This document shows, piece by piece, positions 39,537 through 49,073 of a DNA stretch of 64,000 bases. The notes beneath the pieces are model-generated. The model saw nothing but the letters and a program-made list of their open reading frames with translations. It was not told where the DNA came from and did no database searches. The stretch covers positions 54,883 to 118,882 of the forward strand of contig CALAMO010000028.1 of assembly GCA_937925855.1 (NCBI GenBank). Reading direction: 5' to 3'. Numbering within the stretch: position 1 is the first letter of the stretch; each line of letters starts with the position of its first letter. Origin of the DNA: an uncultured Thiotrichaceae bacterium (lineage in GTDB: Bacteria; Pseudomonadota; Gammaproteobacteria; Thiotrichales; Thiotrichaceae). A program made the translations under genes and the position numbers.

Positions 39537-40817
39537 TTAACCAAAGCTCAGTTTTTCAATACCCACCAGCTTGTTATAAAGCCAGTAGAGCACCAGTATC
39601 ACGACCAGCAGGATTGCGCCAAGTGCTGCACCCAAGCTCCAATTCAATGACTTTTGGATGTGGTAAGCGATCAGGTTGGAGATCAGAATGCCGTCCTCAC
39701 CACCCACCAGTGCCGGGGTAATGTAGAAACCGATAGACAGAATGAAAACCAATAAGGTGCCCGCCGCAATACCGGGCAGGGTTTGCGGAAAATAAATGCG
39801 ACGGAAAGCATTAAAGGGGGTGCCCCCCATAGAACGTGCCGCCCGCATATAGCTGGGTGAAATGGTTTTCATGACCGAATACAACGGTAGAATCATAAAC
39901 GGCAGCAGGATATGCACCATGGAAATAATGGTACCGGTCTGGTTATAGATCATCTGGATGCGACCATCATCCGCCACAACGCCGAGATAAACCAGAATAT
40001 CGTTGATAATGCCTTCGGTCTGCAAAATAGCAATCCAGGCGGTGGTACGCACCAGCAGTGATGTCCAGAACGGCAGCAGTACTAATATCATCAGCAGGTT
40101 CGAGGTGCGCATCGGCAGCGTAGACAACAAATAAGCCACAGGGAAAGCGAGAATAAAACAAAAGAAAGTGATGACAACGGACATGCCCAACGTTTTGCCA
40201 AAGTTGCTGACATAGATTTGATAGAGTTCGTCGGCCCGGACAATATTGCCATCGTCATCATACTTTCTATCCAGCGCTGCCAGATAGAAGGCAGGCGTAT
40301 AATCTCGCGAAACACGTTTCAGCGTGCGCCAAATGACAGGGTTGTCCCACTTTTTATTGGTTTTTAACAAAGCTTCCTTATACGGGCCTGCTTTAATTTT
40401 GTTTACTTTTCTGCCGGTAGAGGTGAAAAGACTGCGCGTACCGGGCATTTCATAGTTCATCCGGGTCGCCAGATTGCCGATGGTTTTGCCAATTTCGCGG
40501 TTTTTCTTAGCGGTTTGCATATCATCAACAAAAGCAGCAAACACGGCTTCGTCCGGTAGGCCCTGTTCATCCCAGTCCTGGATGATTTCTGCAAACTGCG
40601 GTAGGACATTGCTAGCGCTGGGGTTATGTACAGAGCGTAATAACATCTGGCCGATAGGCAGGACAAAACTGATAAACAGAAATAACACCAGTGGCAGGGT
40701 AAGTAGGAAAGCGCGCCATTTTAGTGTACGGGTTGTACGTGCCAGCTTCTGTTTTAAAGGTACCCCATCGTCGCTAAGTATTGCATTAGGGTTTTGTTGG
40801 GCCGAAACCTCAGACAT
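39537..40817 (-). CDS. Polyamine-type ABC transporter permease (PotH/PotB-like)
   Basis: VLLPFWTSLLVRTTAWIAIL; AARSMGGTPFNAFRRIYFPQTLPGI. Confidence 0.9.
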   Translation of the reverse strand: MSEVSAQQNPNAILSDDGVPLKQKLARTTRTLKWRAFLLTLPLVLFLFISFVLPIGQMLLRSVHNPSASNVLPQFAEIIQDWDEQGLPDEAVFAAFVDDMQTAKKNREIGKTIGNLATRMNYEMPGTRSLFTSTGRKVNKIKAGPYKEALLKTNKKWDNPVIWRTLKRVSRDYTPAFYLAALDRKYDDDGNIVRADELYQIYVSNFGKTLGMSVVITFFCFILAFPVAYLLSTLPMRTSNLLMILVLLPFWTSLLVRTTAWIAILQTEGIINDILVYLGVVADDGRIQMIYNQTGTIISMVHILLPFMILPLYSVMKTISPSYMRAARSMGGTPFNAFRRIYFPQTLPGIAAGTLLVFILSIGFYITPALVGGEDGILISNLIAYHIQKSLNWSLGAALGAILLVVILVLYWLYNKLVGIEKLSFG

Positions 40818-40879
40818 GATGAAAGCCCCTCATCAGAAGTGTAAATAAAGAAAAATAAGTGTATTTTGAGACGTAATAT

Positions 40880-40911
40880 AAAAAGTATGGAGTGGTAAAA
40901 CCACTCCATAC
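40880..40911 (-). terminator. Intercistronic intrinsic terminator/attenuator
   Basis: Perfect 12-bp stem GTATGGAGTGGT-AAA-ACCACTCCATAC; on the minus strand it is followed by a T-run. Confidence 0.85.
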
Positions 40912-40933
40912 AGGTCAAACACCAGCGGTTAAC

Positions 40934-42031
40934 TTAGCCTGCTAACCAAGCGTTGAAACGCTCACTCAGCTGATCCTGATTGTCTGCCCAGAACTCAAAG
41001 TTGTTCTGTACCGCATTAGTCAGGTTATCAGGCGCTGTTGGCATTTGTGGGCCCATATCAATGTCTTTGTTATGGTACTTACCCACTAATGGTGCAGAAG
41101 ACATACGTGCCGGGCCATAAGAGATGTAAGAGGCCTGCGCTGCCAGCTGTTCGGTCGCGGTAGAGAACTTCAGGAAGTCCATAGCCAAATCTTTGTTCTT
41201 AGCACCTTTCGGAATGACCCATAAGTCCAGATCCCAGATTTGACCGTCCCAAACGATTTCAAACGGCTTATCTTCGCCCGCGACCGCGTTGAAAATACGG
41301 CCATTATAAGCAGTCGTCATTGCAACTTCGCCATCAGCCAGTAACTGAGGTGGCTGTGCGCCAGCTTCCCACCAGATCACAGAGTCTTTGATTGAATCCA
41401 GCTTTTTAAATGCGCGATCAACGCCTTCTTCAGTCGCCAGCACTTCATAGACGTCTTTTGCGGCAACGCCGTCAGCCATCAGTGCAAACTCCAGGTTAGA
41501 CTTTGGATTCTTACGCAGGCCACGCTTGCCCGGGAATTTCTCAAGGTCAAAGAAGTCAGCAATCGTCTTCGGGCCATCTGCCATTTTTGACTTGTCATAG
41601 GCAAAGATGGTTGACCAAACGATATTAGCGACCGCACATTCGTGCAGTGTGCCTTCCATGAAGTCTTCGGTTGCCGGCTTGCCATCGGCACCTGCTGGCA
41701 GTTCAGAATGATCAATCGTTTCCAGTAAGCCTTCATCACAGGCACGAATAGCATCAGACAGTTCAACGTCCACCAAATCCCAGGTCACATTACCGGCTTC
41801 TACCTGTGCTTTGATTTCGGCAGTACCGCCGTTGTAATCCTCAGATTTGATCTGTTTACCGGTCTTGGCGATCCATGGCTTGTGGTAGGCTTCCACCTGT
41901 GATTTGGTGTAAGCACCGCCCCAGGACACAACAGTGATTGATTCTGAGTGTGAACCCGCCTGTGCAAGGCCAGCGGTGCTCATAAGACCAGCTGCGATTA
42001 AGCTGGATAGTAGCAGTTTTGGAAGTTTCAT
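40934..42031 (-). CDS. Polyamine-type ABC transporter substrate-binding protein (PotD/PotF-like)
   Basis: Signal peptide; ESITVVSWGGAYTKSQVEAYHKPWIAKTGKQI; PQLLADGEVAMTTAYNGRIFNA. Confidence 0.9.
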   Translation of the reverse strand: MKLPKLLLSSLIAAGLMSTAGLAQAGSHSESITVVSWGGAYTKSQVEAYHKPWIAKTGKQIKSEDYNGGTAEIKAQVEAGNVTWDLVDVELSDAIRACDEGLLETIDHSELPAGADGKPATEDFMEGTLHECAVANIVWSTIFAYDKSKMADGPKTIADFFDLEKFPGKRGLRKNPKSNLEFALMADGVAAKDVYEVLATEEGVDRAFKKLDSIKDSVIWWEAGAQPPQLLADGEVAMTTAYNGRIFNAVAGEDKPFEIVWDGQIWDLDLWVIPKGAKNKDLAMDFLKFSTATEQLAAQASYISYGPARMSSAPLVGKYHNKDIDMGPQMPTAPDNLTNAVQNNFEFWADNQDQLSERFNAWLAG

Positions 42032-42194
42032 GTACTTCTCCTCCTATTAGAAATCAGATGCTGCGTTAGCAGCGTTGGTATAGATTTTGGTATAACTATT
42101 TGTATAAATAATGACATCACGAAGCAACACTAAACAGTCTCTGCCATAGGGTGTTAAGCAACCCCGTGCGCAAATTATAGTCTAGCCGATAAGA

Positions 42195-43289
42195 CTAGCC
42201 GGTAAAGTCTAATGCTTTACAGTCGCTGGAATTCCAACCAATTTGTACAGCCTGGCCTGCTGCCAGCGGGCGCATATCGGAGCGATTGCGCACTTTAACG
42301 ATAAATTCATCGTTACCCGCGACATCAACCCGGACGCGAATATGGTCACCAAGGTAAATCAGCTCTTCAATTTTTCCGGGTAATACATCGTCCATTGCGC
42401 TGCTTGGATCAAGCTCCACCCGCTCGGGCCGTAATGACAGCGTCGTGCGATCACCGACCTTATCAACATTGACTTTTTCAGCGATAACAGTGTCGCCACC
42501 ATCTGTTTTCACTGTACATTTGGAGCCGTCAATGTGCTCAACAGTTCCTGAAAGGGTATTGTTTTCCCCAATAAACTGAGCGACAAAGGCATTTTGCGGG
42601 CGCTCGTATAAATCATCGGGGGTAGAGAGCTGTTGAATAACGCCATCGTTAAAGACCGCAACCCTATCCGACATGGTGAGTGCTTCGGTCTGGTCGTGCG
42701 TAACATACACCACGGTCACCCCGAGCTGTTCATGAATATGCTTGATCTCATACTGCATTTGCTCGCGCAGCTGCTTGTCCAATGCACCCAGCGGTTCATC
42801 CATCAACACTAAATCAGGCTCAAACACCAGCGCCCGTGCGACCGCAACACGCTGCTGCTGCCCACCGGATAACTGTGCCGGACGGCGGTCGCCGAAATCG
42901 CCAAGCTCGACCATGTCCAACGCGCGCTTTACCTTGGCTTTCACGTCTGCACCGGACATTTTGCGTACCTGTAGCGGGTAGGCAAGGTTCTCTGACACCG
43001 ACATGTGCGGGAACAGCGCGTAGTTCTGGAACACCATACCGATACCGCGCTTGTGCGGGGGTACCTTATTAATGGGTCTGCCGCCGAGGTAGATTTCGCC
43101 GTTGGTCGCTGGCTCAAAGCCCGCTAGCATCATTAAACAAGTCGATTTGCCTGAGCCGGATGGGCCAAGCATGGTGAGAAATTCACCTTTGGCGATATCA
43201 AGATTCAGATTCTTAACGACGAGTATTTCACCGTCGTAACTTTTCTGTACTTCACGGAAACTGACAAAAGGATCAGCGGAAGAATTCAT
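42195..43289 (-). CDS. Polyamine-type ABC transporter ATP-binding protein (PotA/PotG-like)
   Basis: GPSGSGKSTCLMMLAGFE; LSGGQQQRVAVARAL; LVLMDEPLGALDKQLREQMQ; TOBE-type C-terminus. Confidence 0.93.
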   Translation of the reverse strand: MNSSADPFVSFREVQKSYDGEILVVKNLNLDIAKGEFLTMLGPSGSGKSTCLMMLAGFEPATNGEIYLGGRPINKVPPHKRGIGMVFQNYALFPHMSVSENLAYPLQVRKMSGADVKAKVKRALDMVELGDFGDRRPAQLSGGQQQRVAVARALVFEPDLVLMDEPLGALDKQLREQMQYEIKHIHEQLGVTVVYVTHDQTEALTMSDRVAVFNDGVIQQLSTPDDLYERPQNAFVAQFIGENNTLSGTVEHIDGSKCTVKTDGGDTVIAEKVNVDKVGDRTTLSLRPERVELDPSSAMDDVLPGKIEELIYLGDHIRVRVDVAGNDEFIVKVRNRSDMRPLAAGQAVQIGWNSSDCKALDFTG

Positions 43290-43559
43290 GTATGTCCCTG
43301 TTGATTTTATAACTTTATCGAGTAGCCCTAACGGTAATACCAAACCAGCGTAAAACGGCCAAACACTTCAGGCAGTCTGAATTAACGGACTGTTTACCCG
43401 ATGCATACTTCATTAACTGGACAGTCAACATAACATAAATTAATTAATTGTGAACAGTCTTTTGTAAGGTGAATCAATATAAGTATTGAGGGGTGAAAAG
43501 TCTGCCGTTTGCTGCCAGAATCCTTACTTCGTTACCGAACAAGCCGAGTAAATAACACC

Positions 43560-44786
43560 ATGTCTACACAGACTGAACTGAAACGCCATCAAACCGTTGC
43601 GGTAAAGATAGGCAATGTCCACGTCGGCGGTGCAGCACCCGTGGTGGTGCAGTCCATGACCAATACCGATACCGCCGACGCCGTGCGTACGGCGGTGCAG
43701 TGTGCGGAGTTGGCACAGGCGGGCTCGGAACTGGTGCGCATCACCGTCAATACGCTGGAAGCCGCCCAAGCCGTACCCGATATTGTGCAGCGACTGGATA
43801 AGATGGGCTGCGCGGTACCGCTGATTGGTGATTTTCATTACAACGGCCATAAGTTACTTAGTGCCGTACCGGAGTGTGCGGCAGCATTGGCCAAGTACCG
43901 CATTAATCCGGGTAATGTCGGGCGGGGTAAAAAGCGCGATGAGCAGTTCGCACAAATGATTGAGTTTGCCTGTGAATACGGTAAGCCGGTGCGTATTGGG
44001 GTGAACTGGGGGTCGCTGGATCAGGAGTTGCTGGCGCGTAAGCTGGACGATAATTCAAAATTGGCACAGCCGCTGGAGCTGGGCGATGTGATGCATGAGG
44101 CGCTGATTGAGTCAGCCTTATCCAGTGCGGCGAAAGCGGAAGAATATGGCTTGCCACATGATCATATTATCCTGTCCTGTAAGCTGAGTGACGTACAGGG
44201 CTTGGTACGGGCTTACCGTGATATGGCGAGTCGCTGTGATTACCCATTGCACTTAGGTCTGACTGAAGCGGGTATGGGGAGCAAGGGTATTGTGGCTTCT
44301 ACTGCGGCGCTGTCTATTTTGCTACAGGAAGGTATTGGCGACACCATTCGTATTTCACTGACGCCGGAGCCGGGTGCTCCGCGTGAAAAAGAGGTGATCG
44401 TCGGTCAGGAAATTCTACAGGTCATGGGGCTGCGTTCTTTTACGCCACAAGTGGTGTCCTGTCCGGGCTGTGGTCGTACCTCAAGTGATTATTTTCAGCA
44501 TCTTGCCGAGCAGATTCAGAGCTGGCTGCGTGAACAGATGCCGGTGTGGAAAACGCAGTATGCCGGGGTTGAGAGTATGTCGGTAGCGGTAATGGGCTGT
44601 GTGGTTAACGGGCCGGGCGAGAGTAAACATGCAAACATTGGAATTAGCTTGCCGGGTAGTGGCGAGCGGCCGGTTGCGCCGGTGTATGAGGACGGGGAAA
44701 AGACAGTGACGCTTAAAGGTGAGCGGATTGCGGAGGAATTTCAGGCGATGGTGGGCGCTTATGTGCGGCGGACTTATGGTGTTTAG
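43560..44786 (+). CDS. ispG: 4-hydroxy-3-methylbut-2-en-1-yl diphosphate synthase (flavodoxin)
   Basis: [60 protein letters not shown]. Confidence 0.96.
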   Translation: MSTQTELKRHQTVAVKIGNVHVGGAAPVVVQSMTNTDTADAVRTAVQCAELAQAGSELVRITVNTLEAAQAVPDIVQRLDKMGCAVPLIGDFHYNGHKLLSAVPECAAALAKYRINPGNVGRGKKRDEQFAQMIEFACEYGKPVRIGVNWGSLDQELLARKLDDNSKLAQPLELGDVMHEALIESALSSAAKAEEYGLPHDHIILSCKLSDVQGLVRAYRDMASRCDYPLHLGLTEAGMGSKGIVASTAALSILLQEGIGDTIRISLTPEPGAPREKEVIVGQEILQVMGLRSFTPQVVSCPGCGRTSSDYFQHLAEQIQSWLREQMPVWKTQYAGVESMSVAVMGCVVNGPGESKHANIGISLPGSGERPVAPVYEDGEKTVTLKGERIAEEFQAMVGAYVRRTYGV

Positions 44787-44833
44787 TCAATAGCGGTGCT
44801 TTGGGGCCTAACCGCGCTTAACGCGCAAAAGTA

Positions 44834-44862
44834 AGGGGCTGTGCAAGACAACAACAGCCCCT
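44834..44862. terminator. Candidate bidirectional terminator between ispG and glycine-zipper lipoprotein gene
   Basis: AGGGGCTGT-N11-ACAGCCCCT between convergent genes. Confidence 0.6.
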
Positions 44863-44889
44863 ACTAACACTGAGTTTTTAACTTGCGGA

Positions 44890-45354
44890 TTACTGCGTCG
44901 CTTGCCACTGACCGCTGCTGTCGCGGCATGCATTCATCTTGATGTTCTGCTGCTGACCATTGATATAGCCCACGACGGTTACCGGGCGACAAACTGATGG
45001 CTGCCCCTGATAGTTTGCATTATAAACATTGCCAGGCGTCGCGGTGTAGCTATGGCCTGTTTGTGGATTTTGCCAGCTGGCCTGTTGGCCGCTGTATACC
45101 GCATTATTAACGTACTGGCGATCCTGTGGATCCATCTGTGCACCGAGCATGCCGCCGATTTGGCTGCCGATGATGGTGCCCGCAATGGTAGCGACCGTAT
45201 TGCCACGCCCTTTACCCAGTTGCTTGCCGATCACGCCGCCGAGCACAGCGCCAGTCGTTGATCCAATCTGGGCGTTGGTGCCGTTACAACCGACGAGAAT
45301 CAGGCCAGACAGTGCCACAATTGATGCAATCTTCAGAGTAGCTGAATGCTTCAT
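44890..45354 (-). CDS. Glycine-zipper 2TM lipoprotein (17-kDa surface antigen-like)
   Basis: Lipobox ALSGLILVGC; GAVLGGVIGKQLGKGRGNTVATIAGTIIGSQIGGMLG. Confidence 0.88.
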   Translation of the reverse strand: MKHSATLKIASIVALSGLILVGCNGTNAQIGSTTGAVLGGVIGKQLGKGRGNTVATIAGTIIGSQIGGMLGAQMDPQDRQYVNNAVYSGQQASWQNPQTGHSYTATPGNVYNANYQGQPSVCRPVTVVGYINGQQQNIKMNACRDSSGQWQATQ

Positions 45355-45471
45355 TGAAAAACTCCTTTAATCATTATAGTTTAATTGGCGAGTTGCTTAA
45401 TTTTTGGGAAACCCCGGCGCAACTATCCAATTTTTTGGACAGCACTGCAATAGCTGAGTTCTGACTATTTT

Positions 45472-46668
45472 TTATTTATTGGCAAATGTAAAGGTGTATT
45501 CAATGTTTTGCCCGGCGATGACCTGTAGCTGCTGTTCCAGGATGTCCCCGTCAACATCTGCTTTAACGCGGTAGTTACCCACGGGCAGACTGGCCTCGAC
45601 GTTAAAGCGTAGGACGTGTTTAGAAATAAAATCTCCGTTGTTTAGATACACACTGTAATTCGCGGCTAAGGGTTGCTGTTTAGCACCCTGCGCCGACAGA
45701 TTTAAGCGACCGTACTGCCCACCATCAAACTGTAGCCGACTGGTCTGGCCAGAGGCGATGGTCACTGTGCCAGTTTCACTGCGGCCACGCCACAGCGCCT
45801 TCACTCGATAGGTGCCGGGTTTGAGGTATTCCTTCACCTTGATGCGCGACGTGAAGCTGGCGACATTGCTGCCGCCAAGCGTGTAAATGCTAAAATTAGC
45901 GCGCTGTAATGGCTGATTGCCATTGGGCTTAATACTGAGTTCGACACTGCCTGGCAATCCCGGAGAACCAACCTCTTCTTCCACCCCCACCAGCACTGCC
46001 GTATTTTTAATCATCTGTGCTTTAGCCTGCACGCCCGCCAATAGGGTTTTCAAGCGCTCATGATCGTCAGCCACTACGAAAGCACCGTTACCGTTTTCGG
46101 CAATGCATTCCAACTGCGCCTCTTTTTCGGCCCGAAAGCCGATGACATCAATTTGCAGTGCGGGATTAGCAGCCCGCAGCTCCCTGGCCATGGCACAAGG
46201 ATCCCCGCCACAGCTCTCATCACCATCACTGACCAGCAGGATATGGGCATTTTCCGCAGGCAAAATCGAAGCGGCTTTTTTGAGCGCAGCGGCAATCGGC
46301 GAGCGTCCGCGCGGATTCATCCGATAAATATTCTTCAGCAGACTGACCCTATCGTAGTCTTCGGGCTTGCTCACCAGTTTAAAATCATTACAACCGCGCT
46401 TGCGGCTGCCATAGGTCAGTAGGCCAAAATTAATATTATCCTCTGCATTTTCCAACAGAGTTTTCAGACTTTCCCGCGCTGTCACGATTTTATTGATACC
46501 CTGGAGCTGACCCCACATGCTGTTGGAACCGTCTAACACAATCATGGTGGATTGCAGGCTAGCTGGCTGCTCGGCAGCGTGTGCCGTTGCTGTAAGCGTG
46601 ACTGGATTCAGTGCAGCGGCCAAAACGGCTACGGTCAGCAGGCGCTGGGATATTGTTGTCTTTTTCAT
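45472..46668 (-). CDS. Periplasmic VWA-domain protein
   Basis: Signal peptide; MIDAS motif VLDGSNSMWGQLQG; LVSDGDESCGGDPCAMARELRA; C-terminal beta-rich repeats. Confidence 0.85.
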   Translation of the reverse strand: MKKTTISQRLLTVAVLAAALNPVTLTATAHAAEQPASLQSTMIVLDGSNSMWGQLQGINKIVTARESLKTLLENAEDNINFGLLTYGSRKRGCNDFKLVSKPEDYDRVSLLKNIYRMNPRGRSPIAAALKKAASILPAENAHILLVSDGDESCGGDPCAMARELRAANPALQIDVIGFRAEKEAQLECIAENGNGAFVVADDHERLKTLLAGVQAKAQMIKNTAVLVGVEEEVGSPGLPGSVELSIKPNGNQPLQRANFSIYTLGGSNVASFTSRIKVKEYLKPGTYRVKALWRGRSETGTVTIASGQTSRLQFDGGQYGRLNLSAQGAKQQPLAANYSVYLNNGDFISKHVLRFNVEASLPVGNYRVKADVDGDILEQQLQVIAGQNIEYTFTFANK

Positions 46669-46704
46669 GTTATTCACGGGGGCAGTTTTATAAATGTGCG
46701 ACAC

Positions 46705-46728
46705 ACAAAAAACCGCAAAACTAGCGGT
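46705..46728 (-). terminator. Candidate intrinsic terminator downstream of narL-like gene
   Basis: Minus strand ACCGC-TAGTTTT-GCGGT followed by TTTTTG. Confidence 0.65.
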
Positions 46729-46860
46729 CTTCATTTGAGCCTTAGAGTAGCACTATCTGCGCCAAAGTCTAACTTTACCTTGTCATCAACTCTGGTTTTC
46801 ACGACCAGCGCAACCTGATTTGGCCTGACAAAAAATCGGAAAAATTGGAGCGAAGCAGCG

Positions 46861-47535
46861 CTAAACATCCTCACTCATCTTACTCGCTCGAATCCCGTAT
46901 TCTACCGCCATCACCGCTGCCGTAATCCGCGAGCTGACATTTAACTTACGCAATATCGCCTTCACATGCAGCTTCACCGTGCCGTCTGAAATCCCCAGAT
47001 TGCGCGCAATTACTTTATTACTCTGCCCCTCAGCCAACAGGGTCAGAATTTCATACTCACGCGGGGTGAGCGCAGAAAACGGATTTTCCACCGATTTTTC
47101 TTCTAGTTCGCCGTCCTCACCCCGGACAAACCGCGCCAAGACAGACGATAATTCTGGTGCAACCACCGTTTTCCCAGCCAAAATCTCCCGAATCGCTCGC
47201 ACTAGCTCGTCCGGTTCAATATCCTTCAGCAGATAACCCCTTGCCCCAGCGCGTAATGCCTCAAGCAAATCGCTGTCGTTAGTGCTGGTGGTCAACATGA
47301 CGACTTTCAGCGCCTGATCCTGCTGGCGCAGCTGTTGTAACACGCTTAAGCCACTCATGTTTGGCATCCGCATATCCAGCAGCACAATATTAGGCTGCAT
47401 CGCTGCCACCTGCTGAATCCCCTCCTCACCGCTTCCCGCGGCTGCCACGACCTCGATACCACGTCGAGTCAACAAGTCCTCTAAGCCAGCACGAAACAGC
47501 GTGTGGTCATCAATCAGCAGTACTTTCTCATTCAT
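46861..47535 (-). CDS. NarL/FixJ family response regulator
   Basis: Receiver domain (VLLIDDHTLFRAGLEDLL, LLDMRMPNMSG) and LuxR HTH (LTPREYEILTLLAEGQSNKVIARNLGISDGTVKLHVKAILRKLNV). Confidence 0.93.
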   Translation of the reverse strand: MNEKVLLIDDHTLFRAGLEDLLTRRGIEVVAAAGSGEEGIQQVAAMQPNIVLLDMRMPNMSGLSVLQQLRQQDQALKVVMLTTSTNDSDLLEALRAGARGYLLKDIEPDELVRAIREILAGKTVVAPELSSVLARFVRGEDGELEEKSVENPFSALTPREYEILTLLAEGQSNKVIARNLGISDGTVKLHVKAILRKLNVSSRITAAVMAVEYGIRASKMSEDV

Positions 47536-47625
47536 GGTGCCATCCAAACTTTTAAATAAGTCACTCTAATCGCAGCATAGCACAGCAGCAGCAGCGTCGA
47601 AGGCTAGCCGCACCCGCCAGCACAC

Positions 47626-48741
47626 TCATGACGCGCGCACCACATCAAAACTCAGCTGTAATAACGTGCCGCCCTCATCCGGGTCACTCTCATACTGTAA
47701 TTCACCGCATAGCTTTGCCGCCCGCTCCTGCATAATGCGCATACCAATATGCTCACCGGTCAGCGGATCAGGCAGCACTGGCTTATCCGGCAAGCCGATA
47801 CCATCGTCCTCTACCAACACACTACAGCGCCCGGCATCCGAGCTATACATCAGAATACGCACGGTATCGGCCTGACTGTGTTTGCGCACGTTATTCAGCG
47901 CCTCCTGCACGATGCGCACTACGGCCAGCTCGGTTTCTTCGTCCAGATCTTCCAGCGCCCAATTATGGTAGAAGAACATCTCCAGTCCAGTTTCACGCTT
48001 AAAGCGCTCAGCCAGCCGGCGCACCGACCGCACCACGCCCTTGCCATCAATCGGCGCTCGAAAATCAGTAATCAGGCTGCGTAGCTCAGCATAGGCATCG
48101 TCAATCGTATGCGCCAGAGCTTCCAACTCCTGCCAGATAACCGCCTCATCGCCTTTATGCAGCGAATCATCAAACAGCCGTATTTTAATGCGCAGGCTCG
48201 CTAGCGTCTGCGCCAGCGAATCATGCAGCTCATGCGCCATGCGGGTGCGTTCTTCCATCACCGAAAGCGTACGCGCTTCCTCACGCTGGTGCTGTGCCTG
48301 CGCCGCCGCTTGATAATCATCCGTAATCGCATTAATACGCTGCCGAGTGCGGCTCGACAAACACCCCGGTTCCGCCAGCGGCATCCGCGCCGCGAGATCA
48401 CCCTGACGCAAGTGCTCCGACCAGCGCGCCAAATCATCACCGAACTGACGGAACTGCCGCCAGGCCCGGAACAGCAAAACAAAACCACCGATACCCGCCA
48501 CCAACCAGAGCGCGCTCATCAACAGCGGCACCCAAACAGGCACCTCACTCAGGCTGAGCACCCAAAAGTAAACGCCCCCAATAACAACAAACAACAGGGC
48601 CAGTAGCAGCAGCGCAAACCAAAATTGCCATGAAAAATCTAATACCCCACGTTTACCACCGCCCATCGCTGGCGCGCCGCCCACAGCGGCACCGTCCGGC
48701 TTCGGCTTAGACGGTGCAGCAGATTGATGCTCCGCACTCAC
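47626..48741 (-). CDS. NarX/LiaS-type histidine kinase (HisKA_3)
   Basis: Two TM helices; MAHELHDSLAQTLASLRIKIRLFD; VVRIVQEALNNVRKHSQAD; VEDDGIGLP. Confidence 0.92.
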   Translation of the reverse strand: MSAEHQSAAPSKPKPDGAAVGGAPAMGGGKRGVLDFSWQFWFALLLLALLFVVIGGVYFWVLSLSEVPVWVPLLMSALWLVAGIGGFVLLFRAWRQFRQFGDDLARWSEHLRQGDLAARMPLAEPGCLSSRTRQRINAITDDYQAAAQAQHQREEARTLSVMEERTRMAHELHDSLAQTLASLRIKIRLFDDSLHKGDEAVIWQELEALAHTIDDAYAELRSLITDFRAPIDGKGVVRSVRRLAERFKRETGLEMFFYHNWALEDLDEETELAVVRIVQEALNNVRKHSQADTVRILMYSSDAGRCSVLVEDDGIGLPDKPVLPDPLTGEHIGMRIMQERAAKLCGELQYESDPDEGGTLLQLSFDVVRAS

Positions 48742-48747
48742 CCGCTG

Positions 48748-49062
48748 CTACGCCTCAACCGGCGGTTTATAATTCGGATCATTCGGGTTCATAAACACCA
48801 GCTCCATGCGCCCGTTGAACTCCACATAATCCAGCAGCATTCCCTGTGCCAGCGGCGCAGAATCGGCGTCAACCACTAGCGGGCCAGCCGCCGTGTCAAA
48901 CACCTGATCACCGGCACGCTGCTCGCCGTCAAAACCCATGATGTAATGGAAGCTTCCATCCGACTGGCGCGCTATCGCAATACGCAACATTAAATCACTG
49001 GCATGGCTTTGTTCGCGGGACAGCTTAATCTGATTTATGGCGGCGGGGTTGATAGTAATCAT
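48748..49062 (-). CDS. HesB/IscA-like (A-type carrier fold) protein lacking cysteines
   Basis: ITINPAAINQIK...LMLRIAIARQSDGSFHYIMGFDGEQRAGDQVF...PLVVDADSAPLAQGMLLDYVEFNGRMELVFMNPNDPN; no Cys in the ORF. Confidence 0.7.
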   Translation of the reverse strand: MITINPAAINQIKLSREQSHASDLMLRIAIARQSDGSFHYIMGFDGEQRAGDQVFDTAAGPLVVDADSAPLAQGMLLDYVEFNGRMELVFMNPNDPNYKPPVEA

Positions 49063-49073
49063 ACGCGGACTCC

